Shown piece after piece: positions 35,921 to 47,475 of a stretch of 64,000 bases of DNA. The position numbers and the translations under genes are program-made. Location of the stretch: the NCBI GenBank assembly GCA_015499995.1, contig JADNRV010000156.1:58815-122814 (forward strand), read 5' to 3'. Source of the DNA: Flammula alnicola. Lineage: Eukaryota; Basidiomycota; Agaricomycetes; Agaricales; Strophariaceae. The stretch's first letter is position 1. The number at the start of each line of letters is the position of its first letter. A model generated the notes under the pieces. The model did no database searches. It was not told the DNA's origin and was given only the letters and a program-made list of their open reading frames with translations.

Positions 35921-38900
35921 TCAGTATCTGCTTTTAGTGCACGAGCAAAGAGCACTTAGCCGCAGAACAACGACACACACCCCAATACCCATCAACACGA
36001 GGTACCCATCCGTAAAACCACCCGTGAAGCGGCCCAGGAACATGTCGCGCCGGATGGCCCAGGTCGGTGCCAGGTACGGCTTCGGCTTTCGTTTGAGATT
36101 GGGTGTAGACGTGGACGTTGAGGCGGATACGGCGGAGCCAGAGCCAGAGTCCACAACGACCGAAGGCTGCTTCAACAACCCCGGCATACGCGCCTCGCCT
36201 ACGATTGGGAGCACGAGGGCAGCCCAACATCTGTGGAGGATCTCTACAGGCGTGCTCGGCCTTGGGCGTTGTTGCTGATTTGGCTTTTCTTCCTCTTTCA
36301 CCATCCTCGCATTCAACTCCCTCTCCCTCTCCTCCACTTCCTTCTCGCGCACCTCAAGCGCCTTGAGCCGTGCATCCAAAGCCTCCTCTCTCTCTTGATC
36401 TTTAACGCCCGCCTCCAAAACGCGGCACCTCTCCACCTCCACCTCCACTTCGCGCTTCGCAACACCCTCATCCCGCACCTCCATCGTCTTCTCGCGCCCT
36501 CTCAGCTCCTCCTCGCGCACATCAACCGCCCGCTCTCTTTCGCCCAAGATCGTCTCCCTCGTTTGCACCGCTGCCTCCCTCTTCTCCGTCCAGTCCTCTC
36601 GTAGACTAACCCTCGTCCGCAGCGCTCCGAGGTCACTTTCTAGGACGTGCACGGCCGTCTCTCGGGAGCCGAGAGCATCTTCGCGCTGTGTGATGGAGGC
36701 CTCGCGCTGTGCGATGGATGTTTCGCGTTGTGCAAGCGCCTCCTCGCGGTGGTCGAGCTCAGCAGTCCGCTGCTCTATCTCCACTTCAGCTGCCTCTGCC
36801 TCTGCCTCTGCCTCTGCCGGTGCTGACATCGAGATCGGCGCAGAACCATCCTCCTGTCCAACACCACCAACCCCACCCTCCACACCAACATCCTCAACAG
36901 CATCAAACAACCCGCTAATTCCACCCCTCCTCGTCCCATCTTTGTCCGTCTTCCCCGTGTTTCTCCCTGCTTTGCGCCCAATCTCCGCCATCGTCCCAGA
37001 CCTCGCTTTCGACGACAAAGGAGCCCCACCAGCATGGCCAGCAGCAGTAGAATGACCACCACCACCAATCCTAATCCGCTTCACAGTCTCGCCCAACTCC
37101 ATCTCCCACGCCTCCACGCCCGATATCGGGTGTGCGTTTTGTTCTTGACGTTGGAGGAGTTCCTCGATGCTCGGTTCCGCGTCCTCTCTTTCTCCTGGTC
37201 CTGGTCCTGAACTGGATACTGAAACGGAGCTCGATCCATGTCCAGGTACGCCATCACTCGACGACCGACTCGCACTCAGCACCTGCACAGCACTCTCATA
37301 CACATCCTCCTGTACCTCCTCGTCGCTCGTCTCCTCCGCACCCACACCCACACCACCCACAACCTCGCCCGAATCAGAATCGACGCCCAACGCACCGACA
37401 CCGACGACCCGCCTCGGCCGCGGGTGGTACAGCGCCGTCTCTGCCACGACGGGCGGGTAGGGCAGGAGGCGGGGCTGCTGCTTGCCGGCGCTTCCTTGGC
37501 CTTGGCTTTGGCTTTGGCCGGTGGCATGGGTGTTGGATGGACTGGGATTATGTCTGACGATGAACGTCTGCGAGTGGGCGCTCGCCAGCGGGTATTGGGA
37601 CGGCGAGGGCGAGGCGTGGGCGTGGCGGAACCCGAGCTCGTAGTCTCCTAAAGCTAAAGGAGGTTGCTGTTGTTGTTGTTGGTGGTGGTGGTGGTGTAGG
37701 TCGGAGGAAGGGCTCGAGGGTAAGGCGTATTGCGTGCCTAATCATGGATGGATAGACAGAAGAAGGTCAGTGAACAGCCCAGAGACAGAGAAAGACGCAA
37801 CGAGCGAACACACGTACCCGTATGCGCCGGTGTGAGAGCATGCGTGTGCATATGCGCATGATGTAGCGTGTATGCGGGCGTTGGGCCTGTAGTCAACGAC
37901 GTTCATACATACAAATAACGTATATATATATATGATGTGATGTCGGCGATATTGATGAACGAGAGCGACGACGATAGTCGAGCGAAAAACCCAAGAAAAA
38001 CCCAAGAAAAACAAAGCACATAATCAGCTTCCCATCGAGTTGAACCAAAAAAAAAACCACGCACCACTCGTAACGGTAGGAGTCGAAGGCGGGAAAGGCA
38101 ACAACCGCGGCTCTCTCCCATGTCCATTAGCATTATTGGCATTCCGCCTCATCGCGCCTGTGATCGTACTCTCTCCATCCTCCTCGTTCTTGCCCTCACC
38201 ACCCTCACCACCGCCAAACAGATCACTAACGCTCGGCCTTACAGGCAACCCCCTCCCACCGGCACTCCCATGTGCATGTGCATGGCTGGGTTTCGCAGGC
38301 GACCCCCCCTGCCCCAGCTGTCGACTCATCCCAAACCCCGACGCCGACGAGGACAAAGCCCGCTTAACAGGCGACCCCGCCCGCCGCGCCTCCAAATGCG
38401 AACGCGTCCTCTCCAGCTCATCAACCATATCCCTAACCCTGCCTCTATCAGCAGACGCATTACTCGACAGACTCGAGTTGCTCGCGTCGCTCAGGTTGCG
38501 GCTCCGCGTGCGGGGGCGTCTTCTCACTGTCGTCGCCCCATGGCCGTTTCCGGTTGCGTGTGGATCAGGGTCGAGGTCTGGGTCGAGGTCTTCATCGTCT
38601 CCGTGCTCGCGCTCGGCCTTGGACGTGGACGTGACCTTGGACTTGGACGAGGCGGGAGGAACGGAGGACGGGAAAATGCGTCCGCGCAGGATGCGCTGGC
38701 GGAGCGCACGCGAGGCGTTGAGCAGGGTGGGGCGGTATTGCGGGTTGAGCCCGGGGGTGGTGATGGGTCTGATGAAGGGGGTCAGTATACGTTTGTACGG
38801 TCGAAGGGAGGAAGGGAGGGAGGAAGGAAGGAGACACATACACGTTCCCGTCCCCCTCCGTAAGCTCCGAAAACGCCCTGCCAGATATACCCTCCCGCCG

Positions 38901-39596
38901 GACGAACGCAGCGATCTCCGTTGCAGCTGCGGTCGGGTCCTCGCGGCGGCCGTTGGGGGTGACCATCGAAGCCAGGGACAACAAGTTTGTTTGGAGGTAC
39001 GCGGCGAGCTGCTCGGGCGTCCATGAGTTGGGGTCTTGCGCGGGTGGCAGGGTCATGAAGTGAGAGGAGGATGGATAGAAGGACACGGGAGGAGGGAGCA
39101 ACACGGGTCGTCGCGGGGTGTCGTTGTTGTCTTCCGGCTCGCTGCTGGAGAGAGACGAGGCGCGGTTGCGAGATGCACGTGGGCGGGTGGGCGAGGGCGA
39201 TGGAGATGGAGAGGGCGAGTGCTGATAGGATGTCGAAGAGGCAGCAACAGGCGGCGGAGGCAAAGGCAGCGGCATGTCGCTCGTCAAGCTCCTGCTATAG
39301 CGATGCCTGCTCGGTCTGTGTCTGCTCTTATCTATTCCTTGTCCATTCGCATCCGAGGGTGACGAGGGTGACACAGGGACGTATCGATGCACAGAAGACG
39401 CATGCTGGGCCGAGCTGGAGGTGGAGCGCGAGAGGAGGGCTGTGGAGGTGGTCTTGATCGCATACGGGTGGGCATTGGGCTGTGTTTGTTTGGTGGGCGA
39501 GTGAAAGGCAGAGGAGCCAGAGTACGAGTGCGAGTGCGAGGACCCAGTGGGCGAGGGTGAGGGCGAAGGCGAGGGTATTGGCTGGACGGCAGCCAT
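35921..39596 (-). CDS. SAM-like/coiled-coil membrane-anchored protein, copy B
   Basis: Four exons, complement(join(35921..37737,37818..37886,38065..38768,38842..39596)), 1114 aa, fully open. Residues 1-190 are Ser/Pro-rich. About 191-285 resemble a fungal SAM (sterile alpha motif) domain: WTPEQLAAYL, then EIAAFVRREGISGRAFSELTEGD, then a short linker and PQYRPTLLNASRALRQ. A Ser/Gly/Arg region with a predicted helix (MVDELERTRSHLEARR) follows, then a His/Gln/Pro-rich part. A long coiled coil of about 180 residues (roughly 820-1000) carries RE-rich heptads. A hydrophobic segment near the end (LVLMGIGVCVVVLRL) could anchor the protein in a membrane, C-terminus last. SAM domains mediate protein or RNA contacts. 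The final 11 residues (SALCSCTKSRY) come from flanking DNA and replace GKRGWGVRR of copy A. The promoter is shared with, and divergent from, POP4. Confidence 0.75.
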
Positions 39597-39722
39597 AGAT
39601 GGATAGACACGGCTAGATGGCAGAGGACATTGCTTGCAGGATGATCAGATGAAAGAACGGAAACCAACACGAGCCGTCACAGCACTCCAGACCCAGAAAG
39701 TGTGATGTGTTATGTCACGCTT
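35961..39722. repeat. Segmental duplication, unit B
   Basis: Direct repeat of 24411-28271. The left break falls inside the last codons of the gene, and the right break lies about 126 bp upstream of its ATG and 56 bp upstream of the POP4 start. I see no obvious target-site duplication or terminal repeat at the breaks. Confidence 0.9.
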
Positions 39723-39777
39723 TGAGGAGACCAAATTATCAAAACCTATCAAAACTTGATCAAAATCTGAACACAAA
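39597..39777. promoter_or_regulatory. Divergent promoter between SAM-like copy B and POP4
   Basis: Only 181 bp separate the two start codons. The first 126 bp belong to the duplicated block and are also present upstream of copy A. The final 55 bp are unique and include repeated ATCAAAACCTATCAAAACTT-like words directly before the POP4 ATG. Shared or competing regulation is likely but not shown. Confidence 0.5.
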
Positions 39778-40958
39778 ATGCATAAGGCTCCTACGACAAA
39801 AGCGATCCAAAATCTTGATCCACATGCGCAGCTCCCCTTTCGAAAGGTCAGTAATTATCAGTGCCTGATGGAAATCGAACAGAACAAAATGACTGGTCGA
39901 CTATTCATATAGGAGGAACGCGTTCGATTTACAAGCGCGGCGCCATTCACACCCACTTACGTTGCCTCCAATCTTTCGCTGTCTTCAGATCCCATGGGGA
40001 TGTACAACTCGCGTGTCAAAGGTCGCCAAATTCTCTTGGAAAACCCCGCCCGAGACAGTCGAGCGAAGAAAGAACTCGAGGAGAAACGAGCGGCTAGGAA
40101 GAACGAAAGAGAGCGAAAGAAGTCGGGAATCATAGGCAAGAAAGAGGCAAAAGAGAAAGGGATATGGAAGTTCGATGAGAAGCAGGCCAGGTGAGCACTC
40201 TGCCTCATGACTCTGCCCCTCCATCTCTATCTCTCTTTCTGATCAGGTTTTCGTTTTCCTGCTTTTCTCAGATACGAGCTTTTTCTACCCCTCCATGCTC
40301 TGTGGATAGGATACATGTCCGAGCTTCTCGGCCTCTCACAGAAGCCTGCTGGCCCACTCGTACCCTCTGCCGCTGCGAAAGCGATGCCCAGTGCATCAGG
40401 CATGCACCCCAAACTCCTCAAGGCAGACTATCATGGATCCATCATGACCGGTGCGCTATGATATCCTATTAACACCCTACTCGACCCTGACGGTTCCTCT
40501 GTCGATGGAACAGTAAGCCAGAGCAAAAATCCATGTATAGTGGGCCTATCCGGGATCGTAATCCACGAGACCGAGAACGCCTTCAAGGTGGTCACGAAGG
40601 ATGACAAGTTGAAACGTATGTCTTTCACGCATCACGAACTGCCTTCAATTCATTCTTCTCTGGAACTGTCGGCGCCGTCTGCTAACACCCTCCTTCTCTG
40701 TCTCCAGTTCTTCCCAAGCAAAACGCTGTCTTCAAATTCGCCGTGCCCCTCTACTCGACCCTTCTCCAATCGCATAACGCGAACGCGCCCCTGCCATTAC
40801 CCCCTCCTTCGGTTTCTACGGGATCATCGCCGATGACACAACGCACTGTTTTGGATGGCCCTCATATTGAGTTTGAGCTATATGGAAACCAGTTCAGGTT
40901 CCGGGCTGCTGAACGCGCTGGTCGTAAGTTCAAGCATAAGGAAACTATCGAGCTCTAA
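39778..40958 (+). CDS. POP4: Ribonuclease P/MRP protein subunit POP4 (Rpp29)
   Basis: Five exons, join(39778..39846,39913..40190,40272..40450,40514..40615,40708..40958), 292 aa. The N-terminal half holds APFTPTYVASNL and RQILLENPARDSR, followed by a very basic helix. RYELFLPLHALWIGYMSELL leads into the conserved C-terminal domain: LLKADYHGSIMTVSQSKNP, VGLSGIVIHETENAFKVV, LLPKQNAVFKFAVPLY and the terminal block FELYGNQFRFRAAERAGRKF. These are hallmarks of Rpp29/Pop4, an Sm-like-fold protein of the nuclear ribonucleoprotein complexes RNase P (tRNA 5' processing) and RNase MRP (rRNA processing). All introns are 57-92 bp. Start ATG 39778 gives MHKAPTTKAIQNLD; the GTCAGT donor of the first intron is less usual but joins in frame to EERVRFTSAAPFTP. 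The Ser/Pro-rich insert LPLPPPSVSTGSSP in the core is unusual in length. Confidence 0.93.
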
Positions 40959-41474
40959 TGTTCCGCGGAGCGAGATGGCGAGTCACGCTGGGGCGGGTGG
41001 ACTATTTTTCTCTGCCATTTTCGATCCTTCGTCATCTCCAAGAGCCCCCAACTGCGTATATCCACCTACCTGTCGTCAACCCGGTTGGATTGGATATCGC
41101 CGTGCATCCTGTTGCGAAGGCTGCTTCCTACATCGTCAACGGTAGTCACGGTTAGCTCATCCCTTCGTCTGTCACAGGATATTGCGCAGATATTGGCCTC
41201 CCGACAAGTTATTGTCAATATCCAATATCTATATCATCTGTATTGCGGGATTTCATTGGCCAGTCGGAAGAAGAGGTCAACTTGGATCATCGCGGTCATG
41301 CAGGAGCTTCGTGATGTGTCCTCTCACCTCCGTTTGCATTTCCCTGGATGCTCTCATATGCAAGTCTTTTAATCCGTTGTTCCAGGTAACCTACAGCTAC
41401 TATCGCCCACTTTATAAACTATTATAGTCTCGTATACCGTAGTAAATGTGACCGAGGCGTGCTCCAACTAACTC
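40959..41474. other. Intergenic region between convergent genes
   Basis: 3' ends of POP4 and of the adenosine-deaminase-like gene. Frames up to 96 codons lack motifs. Nothing else is seen. Confidence 0.55.
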
Positions 41475-42749
41475 TTATTTGAACCGCGCTTCCAAGCTCA
41501 TCTTTCCAATTCTCCTCACTTGGTCCTCCGACAATCCCAAGCCATACGGTTTCTCGGCCAGTAAAAGTGCATATTCCGCAAGGAGGGACGTGCGAAACGG
41601 CAGAATATCATCAGTCTTTGTGTAATGAAAATCAGTGAATTAGTTTAGTTTGTGAGAGAGTTGCAGACGCAGATCGACTCGGATACGCACACAGATAGCG
41701 ATCGGGTGGTCGCACTGTAAGTATTGCAGGATGTGATGGATCTCCAGCGTCGACACCGTCTTGCACCTGCATGAAAACATTAATGCCGTTTGGTCAGCAA
41801 GGCTACGGTGAGAACGTGGATTGGAGAATGGCGCACAGGAGATTCGAGGAAAGGCAGATTTCGATGCACATCTTTTTCTCAAGCACAATTGCAATCGCGT
41901 CGTCGTTTAAGAATGTAGCGTGGCCGAGACGATTAGGGCCGTAGGATAACAATTGAAGCGTCTCTTCTGGGTATTCTGAAGGGTCTGTGCCGGCAGGAAT
42001 TAAGAAACCATCTCGATGCCACTAGAACGGAATAAGACTCCCTACCTCAGCGATGTGCATCGTAACTCCAAGTCCAACCCTCCTAGCCTCAGCAAAATAA
42101 GGCGCGAATGTCTGCATATCCCCTGCCGTGGGGTCGCCACACAGATCCAACCAACCACCCGCCGTCCCTCTCCTCTCAGTTTACAAGCGAGCCTCAAGCA
42201 GTCCCTAAGCACCTCCGCCCCCATTCTCCTATCAATACTAACGATCAAGCCGACCTGATCAGGCTTATAGCGGTCCAGTTCCGCGAGGACAACATCTAGG
42301 TACTGCTCTCTGTCCATCGCCTCCGTCGCGCGGGGCGTGGTGCGCAGCTCCAGGTGATTGCACTGTGGGGTATCACCATCCAAGAACGCACGTAAAACAG
42401 CACGCGTAGCGCGTCCGAGCGCCGCAGGCGTGGACGTGAGCGCATAGATCGCGGGAAACAGATGGAAAAAATCGTGAATCTGGTCCAGCGATGGGCCAGT
42501 CATGAGCTTCTCTACGCCAGCCCTAACAGATGCGTCCGAGATGCCGCCAGACTCGTTGGACGACATCGAATTCGAATCTACAGATGAACTTGTCAGGTAG
42601 TATTCAGTTGCGAGCTCCTGGAGGACAGATAGAGGGATGGATCCGTTTAGATGGGCGTGCAGTTCGGCTTTGGGTATCGTTTGCAAGAACCGGATCTGAG
42701 AAGGGGTGAGGCTGCTCAGAGCAGCGGCAGCAGGTCCCGCAACTTCCAT
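41475..42749 (-). CDS. Adenosine-deaminase-like protein (ADAL/N6-methyl-AMP deaminase type), frameshifted
   Basis: Exons complement(join(41475..41615,41691..41766,41837..41984,42039..42749)). The first begins IPKAELHAHLNGSIPLSVL with the metal-binding HxH. CNHLELRTTPRA and YLDVVLAELDRY follow. The frame then slips by one base near 42150-42157, after GEGRRVVG, and continues in another frame as LDLCGDPTAGDMQTFAPYFAEARRVG up to MHIAEV. Later exons give PEETLQLLSYGPNRLGHATFL (metal His), IEICLSSNLLCKTVSTLEIHH and ICTDDILPFRTSLLAEYALL (catalytic Asp pair). All family landmarks are present, so the enzyme was functional or still is, and the missing base may be a sequencing error. ADAL enzymes deaminate N6-methyl-AMP in purine salvage. 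The donor at 42038 (GTCTTA) is weak but is the only one that keeps frame. About 358 aa if the frame is restored. Confidence 0.8.
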
Positions 42750-43020
42750 GTTTTGGCCGAGCTTTGGTCGCTACAGGACCCAGGTTCAATAGTGTATGGA
42801 GCTGGTTCGGTAATTCCCTATGGGATGAAATCCTGTACATAAGTATCTCAGGCGTCATGATATATTCTGCAGATCTGAGTGATAACGCGACGAAGCACCT
42901 TTAGCTGGAATTCTGATGAATTTCAACGCTGTGGAAGATAATGGGTCAGGGAAGTCTGAATTTTTTTGATACAAGAACAAGGCACACTCACGACGACCAA
43001 GACCGCTCCTGAAAAGAAAT
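42750..43020. other. Intergenic, promoter side of the deaminase gene
   Basis: Short stretch with nothing recognisable. It leads directly into the MITE. Confidence 0.5.
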
Positions 43021-43287
43021 TACTGTACTATTTCGATCAATTCGGCCGTCACGCGTCACAAGCCTGATGGCCATGGCCGAAATCGGTTGATTGTCCCATG
43101 TCACAAGCTAACTGGCTGGTGCAGAAATCCAAAGTACCTCCGGAGCGCTGCGCGGGGCGCTCGCGCCCCACGAAGTGGCCGAAATCTGGCCTCCGTCACG
43201 GGCTACCTAGCGCGTGGCCGACGCAAAAATTTCGTCCACTGGGTCACAGGTCACACCCCAGGCCGAATTGATCGAAATAGTACAGTA
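43021..43287. mobile_element. MITE with perfect 27-bp terminal inverted repeats
   Basis: The first 27 bases (starting TACTGTACTATTTCGATCAA) are the exact reverse complement of the last 27. The outermost TA on each side fits a TA target-site duplication, as made by Tc1/mariner-type transposases. The 213-bp interior has no ORF and contains repeated GGCCGAAATC words, GTCACAAGC repeats and a GC-rich hairpin near 43145-43180. This is a short non-autonomous DNA element, inserted between the deaminase and MYND genes. The perfect termini suggest a fairly recent insertion. Confidence 0.85.
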
Positions 43288-43918
43288 TCGGAGTTTGGCC
43301 GCCACTACAGTCTACTTGATCTGATCTTTACAAAGTTGTATTCCAAAAAGGGATAACAAATGACGACATAGCGGTGCCGCGGAAATCACATCGCAAACGC
43401 AAACGCAAAGAAACGCAAGCACAACGCAAGCATTGAAAGTAGATATATCAGAATGGAGGAGATCGACACTATACCACATTGCATTAGTGGAAGGGTTGAA
43501 GACTCTTACGTAGCGGTTAATGTGAGACGCAACGTATAGACTGCAGAGGCGGCGATGACAACGGATGAATGAGCCAGATGCACAATCGAAGACGTTCAAA
43601 TGTTGGTATTGAAGATTTGATACATCGATCACGAAAAAAAAGTCTGAAGTCCAGGGCGAAAGGTACAGCTCAACGGCATTAGTTTCTACATTCCACAACC
43701 TCGTCATCAAAGGTCAGTTGTACAACAGCAAGTGATAAGCAGTACAGTAAATCGATGATGGTACGAACGACAGTAAGTAGCGCAGGGATCAACGTCGTTC
43801 ATCAGGTATCAAAGAAAGGATAGGCAGAGCAAGTTGGAAAGAGCGAAGAGGAAAATAAATACGAAAGCAAGGAAAAGAACAAGGACATCAACGGACAATA
43901 AAATAAGGATAGGCACTA
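43288..43918. other. Intergenic region
   Basis: A 132-codon minus-strand frame (43312-43710) has no ATG-supported motif or family resemblance and is not claimed. The remainder is the 3' flank of the MYND gene. Confidence 0.5.
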
Positions 43919-44742
43919 CTATTTTACTCGTTCCTTCAGATGTGCCAACCATTGTGGATCATGTTCGACAAGTATATAGTCTTCACCAACGCTCATAGGA
44001 AGGGTGTAGAGATCCAAGGGCACTGGAAGAGTGCTGTTCTCGACTAGCGTTCGCATCAACCCAGGAGTATGAGAGAGCATCTTTTCTAACGTTGCTGCGC
44101 CTCCTTTGAAGCGCCAATCGTACCTGAGGTGCATCTCCCTCATCGATACCTGGCGCGCCATCAAAATGGAGTGAGCAAATGTGAGCTTTTTTGAGCCAGC
44201 AGCGGTTATGTCCCGTGTGTCAACAGTGATCAGAAACGCATAGTTCTCTAGGGAAGTCGACGGTGTGCCAATGAGCTGAATACTCCAGAACGATGATGAG
44301 ACGTACTTACGGAGTCTCTCTCGATCTAACTGGGAATGGATGCCCAAAGCGCTCAAGGCTGCAAGCGCAAACGCCTGGACATTGTTCTCACACCATCGAG
44401 CAAACGATGCTTGCTTCGCCTCTACAAACATTCCTAGCTCCCTGGCTTCATTGCGTAAGTCAATATGCACCTTACAGGCTGTCTTGTGATCTGGCCAATG
44501 AGCTTTCTGACAATCCCTTCCCTTGTACCGATATGATAAGCATAAAACTCTAACGACGATGAATGACGTACGCAATATCGAACCAACTTGCAGCGTTTGC
44601 AAGTTTTCAGGGTTTGATTAGAAGGTAGGCATGACTGGCATGCTGGCGGAGGATGTGCTAACATGATCTCTTTCGATGGCTCCGATTGCGGGTGGATGTG
44701 TTTGTGGCAATGTTCGCACATTTCACCAGGCTTGAGTGGCAT
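43919..44742 (-). CDS. MYND zinc-finger protein
   Basis: Two exons, complement(join(43919..44521,44572..44742)), 257 aa. The 50-bp intron splits the finger and joins LVRYC to GRDCQKAHW. The MYND motif is complete: CQSC, then CKRCKLVRYCGRDCQKAHW, then HKTAC (residues about 34-72), preceded by a further CEHCHKH pair. The rest (AFALAALSALGIHSQLD, LPVPLDLYTLPM) resembles the helical C-terminal region of many mushroom MYND proteins of unknown role. MYND fingers bind proline-containing peptides in partner proteins rather than DNA. A 35-base GTAAGT...CAG segment inside exon 2 is too short and breaks the frame if removed, so it was kept as coding. Confidence 0.85.
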
Positions 44743-45804
44743 GTTTGATCAGTAAAAGCATGCAGAGTTCTGCAGAGTTCTGCAGATTTGCACCGGCAGT
44801 TACTAGTAGGGACGCTCAAAGTTGATGCAGATGAAGTTCAAGTTGCGCCACAGATTCGTGCGCGTGATCATAATCACACCGCTTGAAAAAGGCCCAGGCC
44901 CCAGGTTGTGAGAAATCGTTGAGAAATCGATTTCTGGCATCGTGACAATGGCACAACTGTTGTTCCCAGATTGGGATGTGCCGGATTGGCTCAGCGGCCT
45001 CAGCTCTTTGAAGAAATTGGTAGGACTCTATTTATGCCTAAATACCGAGCAAAAATGAGCAACTAGGAAAAAGATATTCTATGGACTTATTCAATTCAAA
45101 TGGCAAGGTTGGGACTGACATAGGGTTTCCGTTTTGGGAGGTGTTCGGACTCCGAAACGCTGCCGATCCATGGCTGATAGGTTGCTTTGAAGAGAATAAA
45201 ATCGATGATTCGGGTGAATGGATTTATTATTCTCCAAGGAAGGGTCAAAATATCTACTTAATCTTTCTTTCAGATATTTAAGATGATTCATGCCCCCTGT
45301 CTCCTTGGAGGGGTTCTCTGCAAGAGCTTGGGAACATTCCCGCTGTGAGTGCCGTCGAAGCCGCGCAATGACATGCCACGTGCACGACTTATGTCATGTC
45401 ACCCGGCAAAATCTGCAGCTCAACTTGAGCGTACTTACAACGTGTCGTCGCACGAGGCTTGCAATTGTTTTCGATTCTTGAGGGCCGACAATCCTGCTTC
45501 TCCCGTTCGCCACTCCGACATCTGAAGGTCGTCGTGACTAGCCATTTGGCTGCGCAAATCACAGGCCATCGTAACAAAATCGAATCTCTGGTCGAGGTCA
45601 ACATCATCGCTCTAAATTGCTTGACTCTTGTCGCTTTTGCGTCGCCGTACCTTCTTGTAACTCCAAGGGATTAACAATTTCCTGTCGCTTTTTGAGAGTG
45701 GAAGCGCATTGAGACGAGTGGCACTTTTTGGATAATTGTGGATCAGGCTCTACGCACATTCCGCCCTCTTCGAAAGAACCATTGTAATTCCAGTAAATTC
45801 CGCG
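44743..45804. other. Intergenic region
   Basis: Just before the MYND gene the word TGCAGAGTTC occurs as a short tandem (44761-44785). A 66-codon frame at 45081-45281 (MDLFNSNGKVGTDIG) has ordinary composition but no family match. Otherwise nothing is seen. Confidence 0.5.
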
Positions 45805-47293
45805 ATGGATGTCCCTCCCGAAGAGGGAGACCCTCGCAGCTCAGGATGGAGCGTTGGCGAGGACCTAAAGCAGAAAGTAAGCAGCTTCCCCCACTGGCGC
45901 ATACGCAATCAATGGTTGATCTCCACCTTGCTCTAGGATCCTTCAAATAACGATGGAAAACTTTATAACCTGCCTTTTGAACTTCTACGCAACATCTTCC
46001 TTCTTTTACTAGTCCGCTCACCCCCTGGCGGCCCTCTTCTCAACCAAGTTTTCATAACTATATCCTTGGTCCCTCACGGTCGAAGGAGCCCATGTCATTG
46101 ACGTATGTCTGCAGCTGGTGGCGAGCTGTAGCGCTTGCTGTGCCCGAGCTCTGGGCCGCAGTTTCGGGCACCCAGGACTGGACTCAAAGTACAACCTTTG
46201 GTGTGCTGCGAGTCTGGATGAATAACGCGTGTATGAGCTCCACGACGTCGGGCGCTGGCACAGTCTTTCCTCTGGATTTGCACTTGGCAGCCCCTCTCCC
46301 AACATCCCCCGATTTACGAGAAGCACGACGTATGGTTCGGGTGTTTCGGCTTTTCTTGAACCACGTTGGGATGTGCCGCTCATTGAACCTGCGCCTCGAC
46401 AAGAACCTTCTTCGAGAACTAGAAATTCTCCTCCAAACCCCTTCGAGCCCCGACGTTATCCATCGGCATCCAGCTCTATTATTGGAGGATGTTGAATTCG
46501 CCTTCCCAGCTAAGATGTCGGTCTGTGTTGATCACATCAATGCCCTCATTGCATGGCTGAACGCGGCGCCTGCACTTCGCCGCTTGAGATGGACCTACTT
46601 CTTCGATAATGAGAGACTCCATATGGAGGCGCTTCCCTGGCATAAGCTAGAGGAAGTCATCCTCCAATGTCCGATGTCTTTCGATAGAAGCCTCGCATGC
46701 CTGTCCCAATGCACGTCTGCCAAGACCGTGTTCATATCGAACCTGGGCGGTATTCCCCTTTCTTTGATCACATCGTCAGTACCACAACGCTCCATCACTT
46801 GACGTCACTCTCTCTCTACGACGGCGAAACCGCCCCGCTTCTTCTCAACTACCTAACTCTTCCTGCCCTCAAATCACTCGCCATAAAGTCCCACCCATAC
46901 ACGCGAATGACTAACGGCATCTTTTTCCTGACAAACTTTCTAAGCCGATCGAAATGCACTCTGAAGAAATTGGTGTTGTTCCAGCATTCCATGTCGCCGG
47001 CTGAAGTACAAGATTTCTTTGCACTGCCAGGATTAGCGGAAATTGACGTCGTAGATTTATGCTACGAACGCGCAAGGACTCGTTTTTTGGAATTCTTGGA
47101 GAAAGGAGGAGGGAAGAAGTTTCTAGCAGGGTTGGGCGTAACGAAGCTGATGGTGTGGGTCTCGAGGCCGTCCGATTACTTGGAAGAACATGTTGGATGG
47201 AAGGAATTAGGGAAGACGGAACACCTTAAGGACTATTATAAGGACTATTATGAAGACGGTCACCTTCAATGGGTGGGAGAAAGGAGTCTTTAG
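45805..47293 (+). CDS. F-box protein with two single-base frameshifts
   Basis: Exon 1 is 45805..45876 (MDVPPEEGDPRSSG) and exon 2 is 45937..47293, with an intron of 60 bp (GTAAGC...CTCTAG). Exon 2 opens with the F-box YNLPFELLRNIFLLLLV. One base is missing between about 46030 and 46090; the frame resumes as MSLTYVCSWWRAVALAVPEL, the conserved follow-on. A second base is missing near 46780, and the frame continues as TTTLHHLTSLSLYDGETAP with LRR-like segments, ending WKELGKTEHLKDYYKDYYED. The tail resembles GWKDIGEDEELKYSWEDG of the F-box genes at 50 and 55 kb, so they are related. Exon 2 length plus two is a multiple of three, which supports two deletions. About 476 aa if restored. SCF-type ubiquitin ligase adaptor by family. 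Confidence 0.75.
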
Positions 47294-47475
47294 AAGATGT
47301 ATAAAATTTGAATTTATTTCGGCTTTGAAGCAATAATGTGTACACGAATGTTTGGGTTACACTCGACGCTAGTGCATTTTCGCAGCATGGTCGATAGTCC
47401 CGCGAGCCTAAGCTGTCCGAATTCACAACCTAGGGCTTAGGATTCAACCCGTCTTGTTGGCGTTGCATAAGCGCA

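Noticed and set aside
38040..39026. 328-codon plus-strand ORF opposite copy B
   Set aside because: It crosses a real intron of copy B on the minus strand, has shadow-like Pro/Leu/Arg composition, and its counterpart opposite copy A is broken.
44280..44320. GTAAGTACG...TTCAG as an extra intron in the MYND gene
   Set aside because: Only 35 bases long, and removal breaks the frame of an otherwise continuous exon.
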